DNA from: Phylloscopus collybita
Taxonomy: Eukaryota; Chordata; Aves; Passeriformes; Phylloscopidae
Assembly (NCBI GenBank): GCA_027886175.1
Contig: JAJNNQ010000006.1
Coordinates: 61,746,001 to 61,810,000, forward strand
Reading direction: 5' to 3'
DNA: 64,000 nucleotides
Under the pieces are notes generated by a model that did no database searches, had not been told where the DNA came from, and saw only the letters and a list, made by a program, of their open reading frames with translations. Positions 1 through 10,649 of this stretch are shown one piece after another (the first letter of the stretch is position 1; each line of letters starts with the position of its first letter). The position numbers were made by a program, and so were the translations under genes.

Positions 1-383
1 ATCCCAGCCCAGAGTTATCTCCAGGCTTTGGGAAAGATCTGGTGTTCTCCTAAGGTTGTGAACAATCCTCGTGGCTGAAAGGTTCATGAACTGCCCAGAA
101 TTTTCTGGCACAAAATGGGTTATTCCAGGAATTCCCACTGGCTCCTCCAATCCTGAAATACCATCAGGAGGAGGCCCCAGAACCACTGGGTAATCCCAGA
201 CATCCCTAAGGCTGGCTTGGCCAGCATGGATCTGAGAAAAGAGACAGCACAAACTGTCCTGGTCCTGCTGGGATCTCCTGGATTCCAAAGGAGCCTTCTC
301 TTTCTCTGGGCCCATAGATCTTGTTGGCACCAGGAGAAACATCCATGAAATGTCTGGAAAACCAGCAGATGAGCCATCAACCC
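1..383. other. No recognised feature
   Basis: Mixed-composition DNA with only short open frames. No repeat family was recognised. Its last five bases (AACCC) are the left target-site duplication of the LTR that follows. Confidence 0.5.
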
Positions 384-1156
384 TGTCTTGGTTTGGAAAG
401 ACAGGTATCTGCCAGGGAAAGCTGGAGTTTCCCTTGGAATGGGGAATGTAAACCCCTCACCCCCTCCAAATTATAATTTTGCAATCAAGGGCTTTCAGGC
501 AAAGATTTGGGAATAGGAATAACAGTTCTTTACTGGGAATATTAACAATACAAATGTAGTAGAAAACAAAACCACCCAACCAAACCAGCAAACAAACAAC
601 AATTTTGGAGAACCCTGACAGAGTCAGAGCTCCAACCTGACACCCTGTTGGTCAGGGGGTTGGGAGCAGCCCACAGTGAGTCCTCCTGGAGTGGCAGAGG
701 TGGTTCTGGTGGGGCAGAGATGATCCTGAGAGAAAAGGGTCCAGGGATGGTGAGAAGGGTCCAGGGATGGTGAGAAGGGCCCAGGGGTGCTGAGAAGGGT
801 CCAGTCTTCCTCCAGGAATCCAGTGGAACCAGATCCCTGGTGTTCCTGAGTCTCAGTTTTTATCCAGGTGGGAATGGTTGGCTCCCCCCACTGGGTGGAG
901 CATCTCCCAATGGGATGATGGAATGTGGATGGTCTATTTTGGGGATGTGTGCTTTTAGGGGTGTCTTAATGGCCCATTAGCAGAAAATACTCCCCAGGCA
1001 GTGACAGAGATAACAAACCCTGCCCCACCTGGTTTAACAGCTGCCCCATTAACAAAAGGCACCGCCCCTCTCCTCCCAGAGTAAAGAAGAACATCTCCCC
1101 AGCTGCTTTCAGCAGATGAAATAGAATACACATTTTTGGTTCCATAACCCAAGACA
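384..1156 (-). mobile_element. Solo LTR, family A copy 1
   Basis: A 773-bp element with inverted ends TGTCTTGG and CCAAGACA, flanked by a perfect 5-bp duplication AACCC (379-383 and 1157-1161). The TG...CA ends and the duplication identify a retroviral-type LTR left alone after recombination. The sense strand is inferred to be minus: read that way, a GGATAAAAAC TATA-like motif (near 858-868) precedes a 20-bp tandem repeat (three units, about 736-800), then an AGTAAA-like polyadenylation motif and the terminal U5. No retroviral genes flank it. The 5-bp duplication would fit an ERVL- or ERV1-like integrase better than the 6 bp usual for ERVK, but this is only suggestive. Confidence 0.9.
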
Positions 1157-1823
1157 AACCCAAATATTCCCTCTCCCATGTAAGAGACCTTCCCTCAGAG
1201 GCGACTTCCAGCTCCACCTTTTCCTTGCCATCCCTTTCCTCCTGCTCTTGTCACCCCATTCCTGCTTCTCTCTCATTCCTCGGCAGACAACACCTCAAAA
1301 ATCCCTGGCAGATCCCTCATATCCATGAGGGCTGAGCCAAACTTCCCCAAAACACCTGTGGAGCTGTTGGGATGCTCCGGCTTCTCCCACCAAGCGGCAA
1401 AACCCAACCAGAAGGACTCAGCTGCAACAGAAAAGGAAAAGAAAAAATCCATCAGGAAAGGCTGGAATGGCTTCAAAATCCCACCTGAGATTTAAGGGGA
1501 GCCCAGGATGGGGTGGGGCTGCACAGGATCCAGCTGTGCCAGGATGGAGACGGTGCTCCAGTGCTCCAGGGGGAATGGACACCACGGGAAGCCACCTGGG
1601 ATGAGGGACAAACATGGGATGCCAGCCCAGAGGAGGTGCTGGGGGGCAGGGAAAGGGCTGGGAGCAGGGAATGCTCAGCCTAGCAGCGGGACAAGGAACG
1701 AATCCTGGTCCTGTGAGCATCACATGGGGCAGGGAGTGGGAATCAGGGAAAAGCAAGGCCTGGAAATACTAAATGGGGCTTCCAGTGTGTGAAGGGGAAG
1801 GGAGAGGGATTTGTCACAGGAGT
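1157..1823. other. No recognised feature
   Basis: Overlapping short open frames occur on both strands. None has a recognisable domain or a supported splice structure. Confidence 0.45.
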
Positions 1824-2105
1824 GAGGAGGGACAGGACACTGGGAACAGTTTAAACTGGAAGGAAGTAGAGTTAGGTGGGATCTTGGGCAGGAATTGTTC
1901 CCTGGCAGGGTGGGCAGGCCCTGGCACAGGGTGCCCAGAGCAGCTGTGGCTGCCCCTGGGTCCCTGGCAGTGCCCAAGGCCAGGTTGGACACTGGGGCTG
2001 GGAGCAGCCTGGGACAGTGGGAGGTGTCCCTGCCAGGGCAGGGCTGGCACTGGGTGGGATTTGAGGTCCCTCCCAACCCAAACCAGTCTGGGATTCTGGG
2101 ATTCC
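1824..2105 (+). mobile_element. CR1 LINE 3' fragment
   Basis: The 3' untranslated end of a CR1 retrotransposon in sense orientation. It includes the blocks CCCTGGCAGGGTGGGCAGG, CAGCTGTGGCTGCCCCTGG and GGTCCCTCCCAACCC, and ends in the short direct repeat GGGATTCTGGGATTCC that replaces a poly(A) tail in CR1. It is 5'-truncated, as most CR1 copies are, and has no reverse-transcriptase frame. The copy at 47078-47450 is closely similar and shares the same downstream spacer. Confidence 0.9.
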
Positions 2106-2290
2106 AACCAAAGTCTGAGCCTGCAGATGAGCAGAGGATGGTGCTGGAAAGGTCACACATTCCCCTGACCTCTCCTTTCCCCTGGGATGCTCATGGAATC
2201 CATGGCTCTGCAGCTGCAGCTGTGCCTGATGGATCACCTGAGAACCAATGAACTGGGAAAAAAAAATCTATTTGTAGCTGAATGAGAGAA
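2106..2290. repeat. Spacer duplicated at 47.45-47.64 kb
   Basis: About 185 bp of otherwise unrecognised sequence that recurs almost unchanged at 47451-47638. Only a few substitutions were seen, around the TCTATTTGTAGC versus TCTTCGCAGC segment and near the right end. It sits between a sense CR1 end and an antisense CR1 end at both loci. It could be a segmental duplication or part of an unrecognised composite repeat. Confidence 0.8.
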
Positions 2291-2353
2291 ATGGAATTAT
2301 GGATGGGTTGGGTTGGGGGGGATTTTAGGGATTATCCAGTTCCATCCCCTGCC
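2291..2353 (-). mobile_element. CR1 3' stub, antisense
   Basis: Starts with GGATGGGTTGGGTTGG and a CR1-type stretch ending ATCCAGTTCCATCCCCTGCC. It is cut after about 60 bp and joined directly to a CR1 end in the opposite orientation. The 47.6-kb counterpart continues as a normal antisense CR1, so this locus has been rearranged or deleted. Confidence 0.75.
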
Positions 2354-2453
2354 AGCAGCCTGGGACAGTGGGAGGTGTCCCTGCCAGGGCAGGGGTGGCA
2401 CTGGGTGGGCTTTGAGGTCCCTTCCAACCCAAACCAGTCTGGGATGCTGTGAT
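2354..2453 (+). mobile_element. CR1 3' end, sense
   Basis: Contains GCAGCCTGGGACAGTGGGAG and GAGGTCCCTTCCAACCC, and ends GGGATGCTGTGATCC. With the preceding stub it forms a back-to-back pair able to fold into a hairpin. Confidence 0.8.
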
Positions 2454-2573
2454 CCCCTGAGTGGAGGTTGGGGTTATCAGCTCCCACAGGCTGAGCAGGA
2501 TCCTCTGGGATCTGGGCAGAGGGAGGAAGGGGAGACTCTGGATCCCCAGCTGAAACAAAGCTCCCAGGAGCAC

Positions 2574-2672
2574 ACAGAATCCCAGAATGGTTTGGGTTGG
2601 AAGGGACCTTAAGGATCTCAAGCCTTAAAGGCTTTGAGGTCCCTTCCAACCCCAGCCAGGGATCCCAGGACA
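2574..2672. repeat. Inverted pair of CR1 ends
   Basis: An antisense CR1 tip (CAGAATCCCAGAATGG, GTTGGAAGGGACCTT) is followed within about 20 bp by a sense tip (GAGGTCCCTTCCAACCCC). The arms are complementary over roughly 20 bases with a short loop. They look like two facing CR1 3' tips or the footprint of a CR1 palindrome. Confidence 0.7.
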
Positions 2673-3255
2673 AGTTTGGGAAGAGTTTCCCCCCTGTGAG
2701 CTGGATTTGCATTCCCAGCCTGGCAGCTGCCCTCTCCTTAGGGATCACATCCCAAGCCTTTCCCACATCCCACCTTCCCTGGCCCCATGTCCATGGAGAG
2801 GCAGGGAATCCCCCCCTGCTTATCCCGGAGTGCCCATGGAGCATTTGTTCCTTGGGAAAATAAATTTATTTTCTGTTGTTCTGCATCTTTCTCCCACACT
2901 TCCAGGGATGGGGAATCTGAAATCCCTCTGGGAAAATCCCACTGAGCTGCTCCTGTCTCCTCCTAAAATTCCCCACAAAATGACCCCTGAGTACAGTGGG
3001 GGCTTCCAGAGGCTTTGAGATGAACAGAAATGAGCAGCACTGAAGAAAAAACTCAGTGATCCCAGACATTCCCCCTTCCCAAGGCTGGCTCCTGCACCTT
3101 GGACTGATGGGATGCAATTCCAGAGGAAAATTCCCAGGAATATCTTGCTCTGTGTTGGGATTTGATTGTCTGGAGCTGAGGTTCGGGAGCAGGAAGGGGA
3201 GGAGGGAGCTGTGCATCCTCTCACCCTCTAAATTCAAATAACTCCCGATTTTTGG
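2673..3255. other. No recognised feature
   Basis: Moderately GC-rich sequence with open frames on both strands and no domain or repeat that I can name. Confidence 0.45.
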
Positions 3256-3370
3256 GGTTTATTGTTTGTTTGGGTTTTTGTTTGGTTTTGTTTGTTTGTT
3301 TTTTGTGGCTTTTTGTGTTTGTTTGTTTTGTTTTGTTTTGTTTTGTTTTGTTTTGGGTTTTTTTTTTGCA
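3256..3370. repeat. (TTTTG)n/(TTTG)n low-complexity tract
   Basis: An irregular run of TTTG and TTTTG units ending in a T homopolymer. The strand is almost free of A and C. Confidence 0.95.
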
Positions 3371-3537
3371 TCATTCCCAACACTTTTTATTCTGGAATGA
3401 GCAAATCACAAATTAGGAATTCAGGCTGGGATTGCTTACTTCCCACTGCCATTGCTTTCCTCAGATTATTGCCACAAATCCATCCAGAGCACAGCAAAAC
3501 ACTGGAATTGAGGAATGAAGCAACTCTTGGAGACTTT

Positions 3538-3685
3538 TAAATATTATAATATAAAGATAATAACATAAATATAAATATAAAGATAATAACATAACTATAA
3601 ATAAAAATAAATAAAAATATAAAATACAATAATATAACTATTCTAATATAAATATAATAATTATTATTAATAATTTTATATCATT
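3538..3685. repeat. AT-rich low-complexity tract
   Basis: Degenerate ATAAATATAAAGATAATAAC-like units, with almost no G or C over about 145 bp. Confidence 0.9.
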
Positions 3686-5256
3686 ATGTTCCAGTATCTC
3701 CTGGGAACTTTTTCCTCATCCTCAGGATGCAAAAGATGGTCCTGAGACACCTGAAAGAGCAAGAAAAATCTGATTTAATCATACTTTTAATGTTCAATGA
3801 TATTATTCTCACTAATAAAGTACTTACAAATATGGAAAACAACCCCTTGGAAGAAAATAAAGAACAACCTGGAATGGGCATCCTCAAAGATGAGGAGCAG
3901 GGCAGAGCATCCCTTAAAACATGGATTTCAGGGGGAAAACTTTCTGTGTCGTCTCTCCCTGGAGGGAAAATGTGGGATCTGATTCCAACTGGGACAAAAT
4001 AATAATTATAGTAATAATAATAATGATGATGATGATGATGAAGCTGTGTCTGTCTTCCCTCTACGTATTAATAATTTGATTTATGGCTGTTTCTAAAAAT
4101 AAAGGCTGTATCCAAACGTGTGAGTGGCTTTTAAAATCATGTGGAAATTCGAAAGCATTCCTTTAATTAGTCTTTGTAGGGGTGTGGAACTAATGTGGAA
4201 TTATTACTAAATTATTACAAAATATTGTTAATTATGACTAAACAGTTCTCAGCCAGGATGGTTATTTGTTATTTGCTTGTTATTTGTTATTTGATGGTTA
4301 TTTGCTTTTTACCAGATTAAGGTCGATAAAAGGATGGAAACCCATCATTTGATAATGACGTGGAAAATAAAATATATTCCCTCTGAGTTTAAAATAGAGG
4401 ATGTTGGGATCACTGGGAATATTAGGCTGGAATAAAGGGGATTTTTTTTTTTTTCCTTAAATTTTCCTTAATTCTTCAGGACTCTGCAGTGCCTCATCCC
4501 CTGGGACAAACCAGCAGGAAATTCCTGACACTCCAGTTATCCAGCAGGTCCTACCAAATCCTCTTATCACTTCCAATCCAGCTGAAATAGGGACTTTTTC
4601 CTGTATTTATTTGCAGCAAACCCAAACAGCGAGGCTGGAAAACCCCGGAGGCCGAGGGAGATGTTGGATTTGATCCCAAGGGAAACAACTCCGTCTTATT
4701 TGAAATCAAATCCGGGCTCACTCGGAGCTGTTTGTTACTGGGAATTGCAAAAATGGGAATGTTTCGCTTTAGGGCTGTCAAAATATTCCTGGTTTTCTCC
4801 CCCCCCCCCCTTTTTTTAAAATTCTGTTTGGGGTTTGTTTGTGTTTTTGGCTGAAGGGATTGGGTGAGTTTGACATGGCACTTCATGAAGGCTGTGGGAA
4901 GGAAAACAGAAGGAAAAAGAGGGCCTGAGAATGATCCAGGGGTTGGCAACTAACCCTTGGAATGACAGGGAAGATTGATAGGCAATAGGAAATAACCCAG
5001 ACTTCCCAGGTTTGGGAATATTTTTAAGCATCTCCCAGTTTCCAGCACACAATCATTCCCAAGATCTCATCCCTGACTGGGTGAACAGGATCCTAAATCA
5101 CCTCCTTCCTTTAGTGATGGAATAAATTCACTTTCCTTCTCCCAGAGCCCTGGAATCAAGGGGTGAAAGGGATGAACTTGTCATGAAATCTGGTTTTTTT
5201 TGCTGGAAAAAAAAAATGGGGAGGAATGGAAAGCCAGTGTGTGTGGGGGGGGAGGA
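3686..5256. other. AT-rich non-coding stretch with microsatellites
   Basis: Includes an AAT/GAT trinucleotide tract at about 4001-4042, a TTATTTG repeat near 4262-4310, and a C-run followed by a T-run at 4800-4818. Nothing else was recognised. Confidence 0.6.
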
Positions 5257-5395
5257 ATATATAAAATTATATTAAAATGATGTAAAATTTTGTATTTTAA
5301 AATAGATTATAAAAACAAATATATAAAATTATATTAAAATAATATAAAATTTTATATTTTAAAATAGGTGATAAAAACTCTATAAATTATATTAA
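5257..5395. repeat. AT-rich tandem repeat, about 64-bp unit
   Basis: Two copies beginning ATATAAAATTATATTAAAAT (5257 and 5319-5321) and a third partial copy. Each carries a TATTTTAAAATAG core and a GATAAAAAC-like end. Confidence 0.8.
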
Positions 5396-6229
5396 AAAAT
5401 TAAATGAATGAGAAGAGGCCCCACAAAAATCAAAAGGTGGCAGAAAAGATGAGGGGCCAAGAGGCAGAAGTTGTCACCTGAAAACCACATCCCTGCCTGG
5501 GGTAGGCCACGAATTTCTGCCAGCAGGGAGGGTTTTTTCTCCCTCACACCTCAGCCTGGCTTTAGCCAGGAATTTTTAATTCCCTTCTCCCCTGGAGAAT
5601 TCAATGTTCCAGTGGTGGGAGGTGGCTCTTGCCAAAAAATTAATTTGGGATTTGCAGGAGCTCCTCGAGGTCCCCTCACAGTCGGACTCCATTTAGTGAA
5701 CTCTCACTCCAGTCAAACCTGGAGCTCTCGGTGGAGCCAAATCCCTTTCCCAAATTTTTAAGGAAATTTTGAAATGAAAACCTTTGAAAAATCCCAAGTT
5801 TGTTTTGGTTTTTTCTGGGTTTTAAGGTCACTGACCCTTAAGAAGGATCAGGGGGTGTCAGGAGCAGAGCAGGGCCTTGGGGGGATGCTCAGGAGGTTGT
5901 GGTGCCTCAGAACTCGGGCACTGCAGGAATTTTGTGCACAAACTGCTCCTTGTCACCTCGGGGAATATCCTGTCATATCCACACATTGCCCTGCTGGATA
6001 TCCTCAGGAATTTCTCCTAAATTCCCCGAAAACCTCTGGAATCCTCAAATGGGAATCACCCCAAAAATTGGTTTCAGATTTCCACACTCCAGCCCTGTCT
6101 CAGCCTTGGCTGAAGCTGCTGCACCCTCATTTCCCACGAGGAAGAACGTGCAGAACTTCCATGGAAAATGATCCTTCCTCCCTTTGGAAGTGCCCTGGCT
6201 CTGGCTGCAGCTCTGGGATGGATTTCCAG
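5396..6229. other. No recognised feature
   Basis: Open frames here run into the downstream TGGA array. Their apparent length comes from that array rather than from any protein-like content. Confidence 0.45.
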
Positions 6230-6602
6230 ATGGGTGGATGGATGGAGGGATGGATGGATGGAGGGATGGATGGATGGAATGGATGGATGAATGGAATGGA
6301 TGGATGGATGGATGGATGGATGGTTGGATGGATGGATGGATGGATGGACAGATAGAATGGATGGATGGATGGATGGATGGATGGATGGATGGATGGATGG
6401 ATGGATGGAATGGGTGGATGGATGGATGGAATAGATGGATGGAATGGATGGATGGATGGATGGATGGAATGGGTGGATGGACAGATAGAATGGATGGTTG
6501 GATGGATGGATGGTTGGATGGATGGATGGATGGATGGACAGATAGAATGGATGGATGGATGGATGGATGGATGGATGGATGGATGGATGGATGGATGGAT
6601 TT
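6230..6602. repeat. (TGGA)n tetranucleotide array
   Basis: About 370 bp of TGGA units with interruptions (GGAATGGATGG, GGACAGATAGAATGG, GGTTGG) that recur in blocks, suggesting higher-order duplication. The phrase ATGGATTTCCAG occurs at both edges (about 6219-6230 and 6595-6606). The array keeps several reading frames open on both strands. Confidence 0.97.
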
Positions 6603-7038
6603 CCAGGGCACTGCTGGGAATGCTGGTGGAACTGCAGCCAGACCACCTGCAGTGCTGGGGGTGCTCTCTTGGCTTCTCTGCCAGAACAATTCCATGTATT
6701 CCTTCCATCTTCCTCAAAAGTCCTCTGCTTTCCAGGAATTGCAAATCCAGTTTAAAGCTTTCTGAGATTTGTTTTCCCCTTCCACCCAAGGGACTGTTTT
6801 GACCATTTGAGCAACCACGAAGAACAAATCAGTGACAGGAAAAGGGGGATTTCTGTCTCCCACAGGAGTCATTGGTATAATGGATGGAATAACCGAGTTT
6901 ATCCATGGCTAAAAGCTTTATTTGGCACCAGTGCTTCGGGCTTCCCAGGAAGATCCTCCAGCCCAGAGTGTGAACACCAGAAATGGGAGTTTATGTGAAC
7001 CAAACCTCACCATTCTAAGTCTGTCTTTCACTAAAGGA
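6603..7038. other. No recognised feature
   Basis: Single-copy-looking sequence with no repeat or coding signature found. Confidence 0.4.
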
Positions 7039-7118
7039 ATCATGGAATGTTTGGGTTGGAAAGGACTTAAAGACAATTTAATCCAAGATGGGCAGGGATA
7101 TTTCCATGGCACCTTCCC
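7039..7118 (-). mobile_element. CR1 3' fragment, short
   Basis: Starts AATCATGGAATGTTTGGG, followed by TTGGAAAGGACTTAAAGA, the antisense tip of CR1. It decays after about 80 bp. Confidence 0.75.
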
Positions 7119-7775
7119 TCTCCCAGGAGAAAGAGTGACCAGCAGGTAGGGAAAGGAGTTTAAAATAAACTTCAGAGCTGGAAAGCTCATCTTTCCCCTT
7201 CTCCATCACGGACTAAAGATGGAGAAAATGTGGCCTCGATGTCCCTAAAGCCAGGCCCAACTCCAAACATTTCATCCCTGTGCAAACCCACCCGTCCAAC
7301 ATTAACACCAAAGGCACAGATTCCCTTTTCCATTTCTTTTTTTTGCTGTGGAGAAGCCTGAGGTGACCATCCAGATGGGAAAATATTCCAAGTTTGGGCA
7401 CCAAAGGCTGCTCTGGTCTCCCAATAAACCATTTCTCCTGGTTATTTACTGGATCATTTCTGTCCAGCTCTGAGGCCAAATTCTGCTCAGAGCTAGGCAA
7501 GAGTGACCCCATGGAGGCACAGGAAGGAGCAGGATCTCACCCTGGATCACCTTGGAATTAATTTTATAGGCCCTTGCTCAAGGTCTGGATCTTCTGGATG
7601 GGAAAGAGATGGAAGCTTTTGATTGGAAAGAGGGAAACAGTTTTAATTGGCACAATCAGAATTAAAACCCAACCAAACACAAACACAAAAACCAAAGAAA
7701 CAAATAAACGCAAACACCTACTCCCCCCAAAAAAACCCAAAAACCCTCTACAAAACACTCCCCCCTCCTGCCCCC
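7119..7775. other. No recognised feature
   Basis: Becomes A/C-rich from about 7665 (CCAAACACAAACACAAAAACC-like), grading into the following array. No gene signal was found. Confidence 0.45.
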
Positions 7776-7872
7776 AATAAAAATAAAAATAAAAATAAAA
7801 ATAAAAATAAAAATAAAAATAAAAATAAAAATAAAAATAAAAATAAAAATAAAAAATAAAAATAAAAATAAA
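7776..7872. repeat. (AAAAAT)n hexanucleotide array
   Basis: About 16 units of a 6-bp repeat, near perfect, with one short unit close to 7852. Confidence 0.97.
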
Positions 7873-8002
7873 TTTTCCAAGGATTTTGATCACTGGATTT
7901 CCCCCAGTAATTGGATTTTTTTTTTTCCCCAGGCAAATGAAAAGGCTTTGGGAATTTGCACATGGCAGCACAGCCCCACCTCCTTGAGTGCCCAGTATTC
8001 CA

Positions 8003-8075
8003 CAGAATCCCAGAATCAGCTGGGATCTCACAAGAATTATCCAATCCAGCTCCTGGGTCTGGGTGCGGGATGAGT
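8003..8075 (-). mobile_element. CR1 3' tip, degraded
   Basis: CACAGAATCCCAGAATCAG followed by a diverged CTGGGATCTCACAAGAATTA segment. It resembles an antisense CR1 end of roughly 70 bp. Confidence 0.6.
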
Positions 8076-8187
8076 CCAGGAATGATCACAAGATCTGGGT
8101 TAGGCTTGGGAGGCAGCTGAGCCTGGAGCAGAGGTTGTGGATCCTGGATAAGGGGTGGGAAGGAGAATGGAGAGGATGGAGGTTCCC

Positions 8188-8640
8188 ACTATAAATCCCA
8201 ACTCTGCAAATCCCAGCTCTGCAAATCCCAACTCTGCAAATCCCAACCCTGCAAATCCCAGCTCTGCAAATCCCAGCTCTGTGAATCCCAACCCTGCAAA
8301 TCCCAGCTCTGTAAATCCCAGCTCTGCAAATCCCAACCCTGCAAATCCCAGCTCTGCGAATCCCAACCCTGCAAATCCCAGCTCTGTAAATCCCAGCTCT
8401 GCAAATCCCAACTCTGTAAATCCCCACACTAAATCCCAACTCTGCAAATCCCAGCTCTGTAAATCCCAACTCTGTAAATCCCCACACTGCAAATCCCAGC
8501 TCTGACAATGCCAACTCTGTAAATCCCAACTCTGCAAATCCCAGCTCTGTAAATCCCAACTCTGTAAATCCCCACACTGCAAATCCCAGCTCTGACAATG
8601 CCAACTCTGTAAATCCCAGCTCTGCAAATCCCAGCTCTCC
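8188..8640. repeat. 15-bp minisatellite
   Basis: About 30 units of AAATCCCAGCTCTGC with variants AACTCTG, AACCCTG, GCTCTGT and CACACTG. The region 8428-8515 is repeated almost exactly at about 8521-8603, giving a higher-order unit of roughly 90 bp. The 15-bp period preserves reading frame, so pentapeptide-repeat open frames appear on both strands. These are array artefacts. Confidence 0.97.
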
Positions 8641-10061
8641 AACCTCTCTTCTTTAAAGAGGAACCCAAGGGAGGAAGATCTTGGAGAACATTTAGGAAAA
8701 CCGACAGGGATGAATCCTGATGGTGGAAGGAAGAGGGCATGTGAGTGAGGAGGAAAGGCTGGGATTGGAGGGAGAGATTTTGTGGAGTGTCCCTGCCCAT
8801 GAAACTCCTTTGGGAATGGATGATCCATGAGCCCAAATCATTCTGTGATCCTGGAAAGAAACTGGCACAACCTCATCATCCCTGTGAGCTTCCAAAGCTG
8901 AATGTGCAAGGAAAACCCTGAATTAATCAGGGTGCATCCTGCTGATCCCACGTGGAATAAAATACAAGAGCAAACTGTTCCCTGCTGGATTTTCTTTCCT
9001 TGAAATCCAGGATGGGAAGCAGCAGGTAACATTTTCCTCTGGTGGCTGGACACATCCCAGGGAAAGAGAACTCCTTGGTGTTTCTAAGGAATTTGAAAAG
9101 CTGCCTTCTGGGGAAGAGAGAGCAAAAAATTCCAGAAGAGGAGGGAACTCCATGGAAACTGATATCAAATCTTTGCCTTCAGTTATCACACGAGGAAATC
9201 ATGGGGAGACCAAGCCTAGGGGAAAAAAATAACCAGTAAAGAGGGAAAAAGGGAATCAGTTGGAAGCAGAAGCAGGAACTGAGGGGGGAAATGGAGCAAA
9301 ACAGCAAAAGGGAAAGGAGTGCAAGAGGAAGAGGAAGGAACACGGATGAACCATGAACAGATGTGAGGAATGAATTGCTGGACAATGCCCAGAAACATCT
9401 GAGAACATGAAAAAGAGTCAGAAAAAGGAAGGGAAAGAAGCCAGAAAGCACAAGAGCGCTGTCTTTATCTCCTCAGGATTTGTGTGTAGCTGCTCTGTGA
9501 ACCTGACTTTGCTTTCCAGAGCCACTCAGGAATTTTGCTGGAAGCTCCAGTGAGCAAAATCCCATCTCCAGGAGGTTCTCCTGTTGTTAATCCCACTCCA
9601 GCACCTCCTGTAGTGGTGTCCCCACTCTGTCAGGGCTGGTCCATGGAGATGTTCCCTCTGGGAACTGCCTGAGGAGCAGGAGAAATCCAAACCAGCTCCA
9701 CTCCTCACTACCAATGAAATGTGGGCAGCAGGCAGGGAACCAGCTCTGCCCTGGATCCAGGTTTATCTCCTGAATTCCTTGTCCTCTTTAGCAGGACAAG
9801 GAACATCTCCTGGGGCTCTGCAGCTGCAGCTGGAGAAACATCTTGACACACAAAGGAACTTCTTTATTTTCACTTTGATTTCTGCCCCGTTTGTGTCTTT
9901 GTGAAGTAATTCCTCATCCTGGTTATTCCAGAGAGGGGGGAAACCTTTGTTCCTTTGGAGGATTTTCCTCAGGCTGGGAGTCATTTTATCCTCTGTAGTT
10001 AAAATCCACCCAAACACACACACACCCCCACTGTAATTTGGGATTTAATCATCACTGGATA
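8641..10061. other. Unannotated; purine-rich segment at 9205-9450
   Basis: The part from about 9205 to 9450 is strongly purine-biased on the plus strand (GGAAAAAGGGAATCAG, GAGGAAGAGGAAGG). A short CA run lies at about 10014-10024. No coding or mobile-element signature was found. Confidence 0.5.
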
Positions 10062-10260
10062 ATGGAATCACTGAATGGGGTGGGTGGGATGTTAAGGATC
10101 ATCCCCTGCCATGGCAGGGCCACCTTCCACTGTCCCAGGCTGCTCCCAGCCCCATCCAGCCTGGCCTGGGGCACTTTCAGGGATCCAGGGGTAGCCACAG
10201 CTTCTCTGGGAATCCTGTTAGTTCTCCCAAAACCCGCTTTAAACAGATCCACCTTTCCCT
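10062..10260 (-). mobile_element. CR1 3' fragment
   Basis: Antisense CR1 beginning GGAATCACTGAATGGGGTGG, with CCACTGTCCCAGGCTGCTCC and GATCCAGGGGTAGCCACAGC. Homology fades after CTTCTCTGGGAATCC. It is more diverged than the copy at 11661. Confidence 0.8.
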
Positions 10261-10649
10261 TCCACCAGTTTTTTCAGCCTTTCCTTCCGTGAGGCCTCGG
10301 CTCCCTCAGAGGTGATGAAACACTCGACAAATTATTAAAAAATCTTTTGAAGAGCTCTCAGCCCCAGGTGCTGGGGCTGATCACTTCTTTGCCAGAAGTG
10401 TTTGTGGGATAAAACTTACGGGATTAAAAAAGTACAGCCTGAAAATCTGGGCAAAAAATGAAAAATCACAGAAATGCCTGACCTTGGATCCCCAGGGAAT
10501 CCCTGTGTGATCCTCGTGCCTCCCTGGCAGGGGGTTTGTCCTGGAGCATCAACAGCTGTGTGACACAAATCAATGAGGAGCAGGATCCATGTCTGTCCAA
10601 GTGCACCTGGAATACTTCAGAGCTTTCCTGGGAATCATTAGTCCAGGTG

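Noticed and set aside
6045..6802. Frames of 145-220 codons such as HPSI or DGWM repeats
   Set aside because: They are direct translations of the TGGA tetranucleotide array in several frames on both strands.
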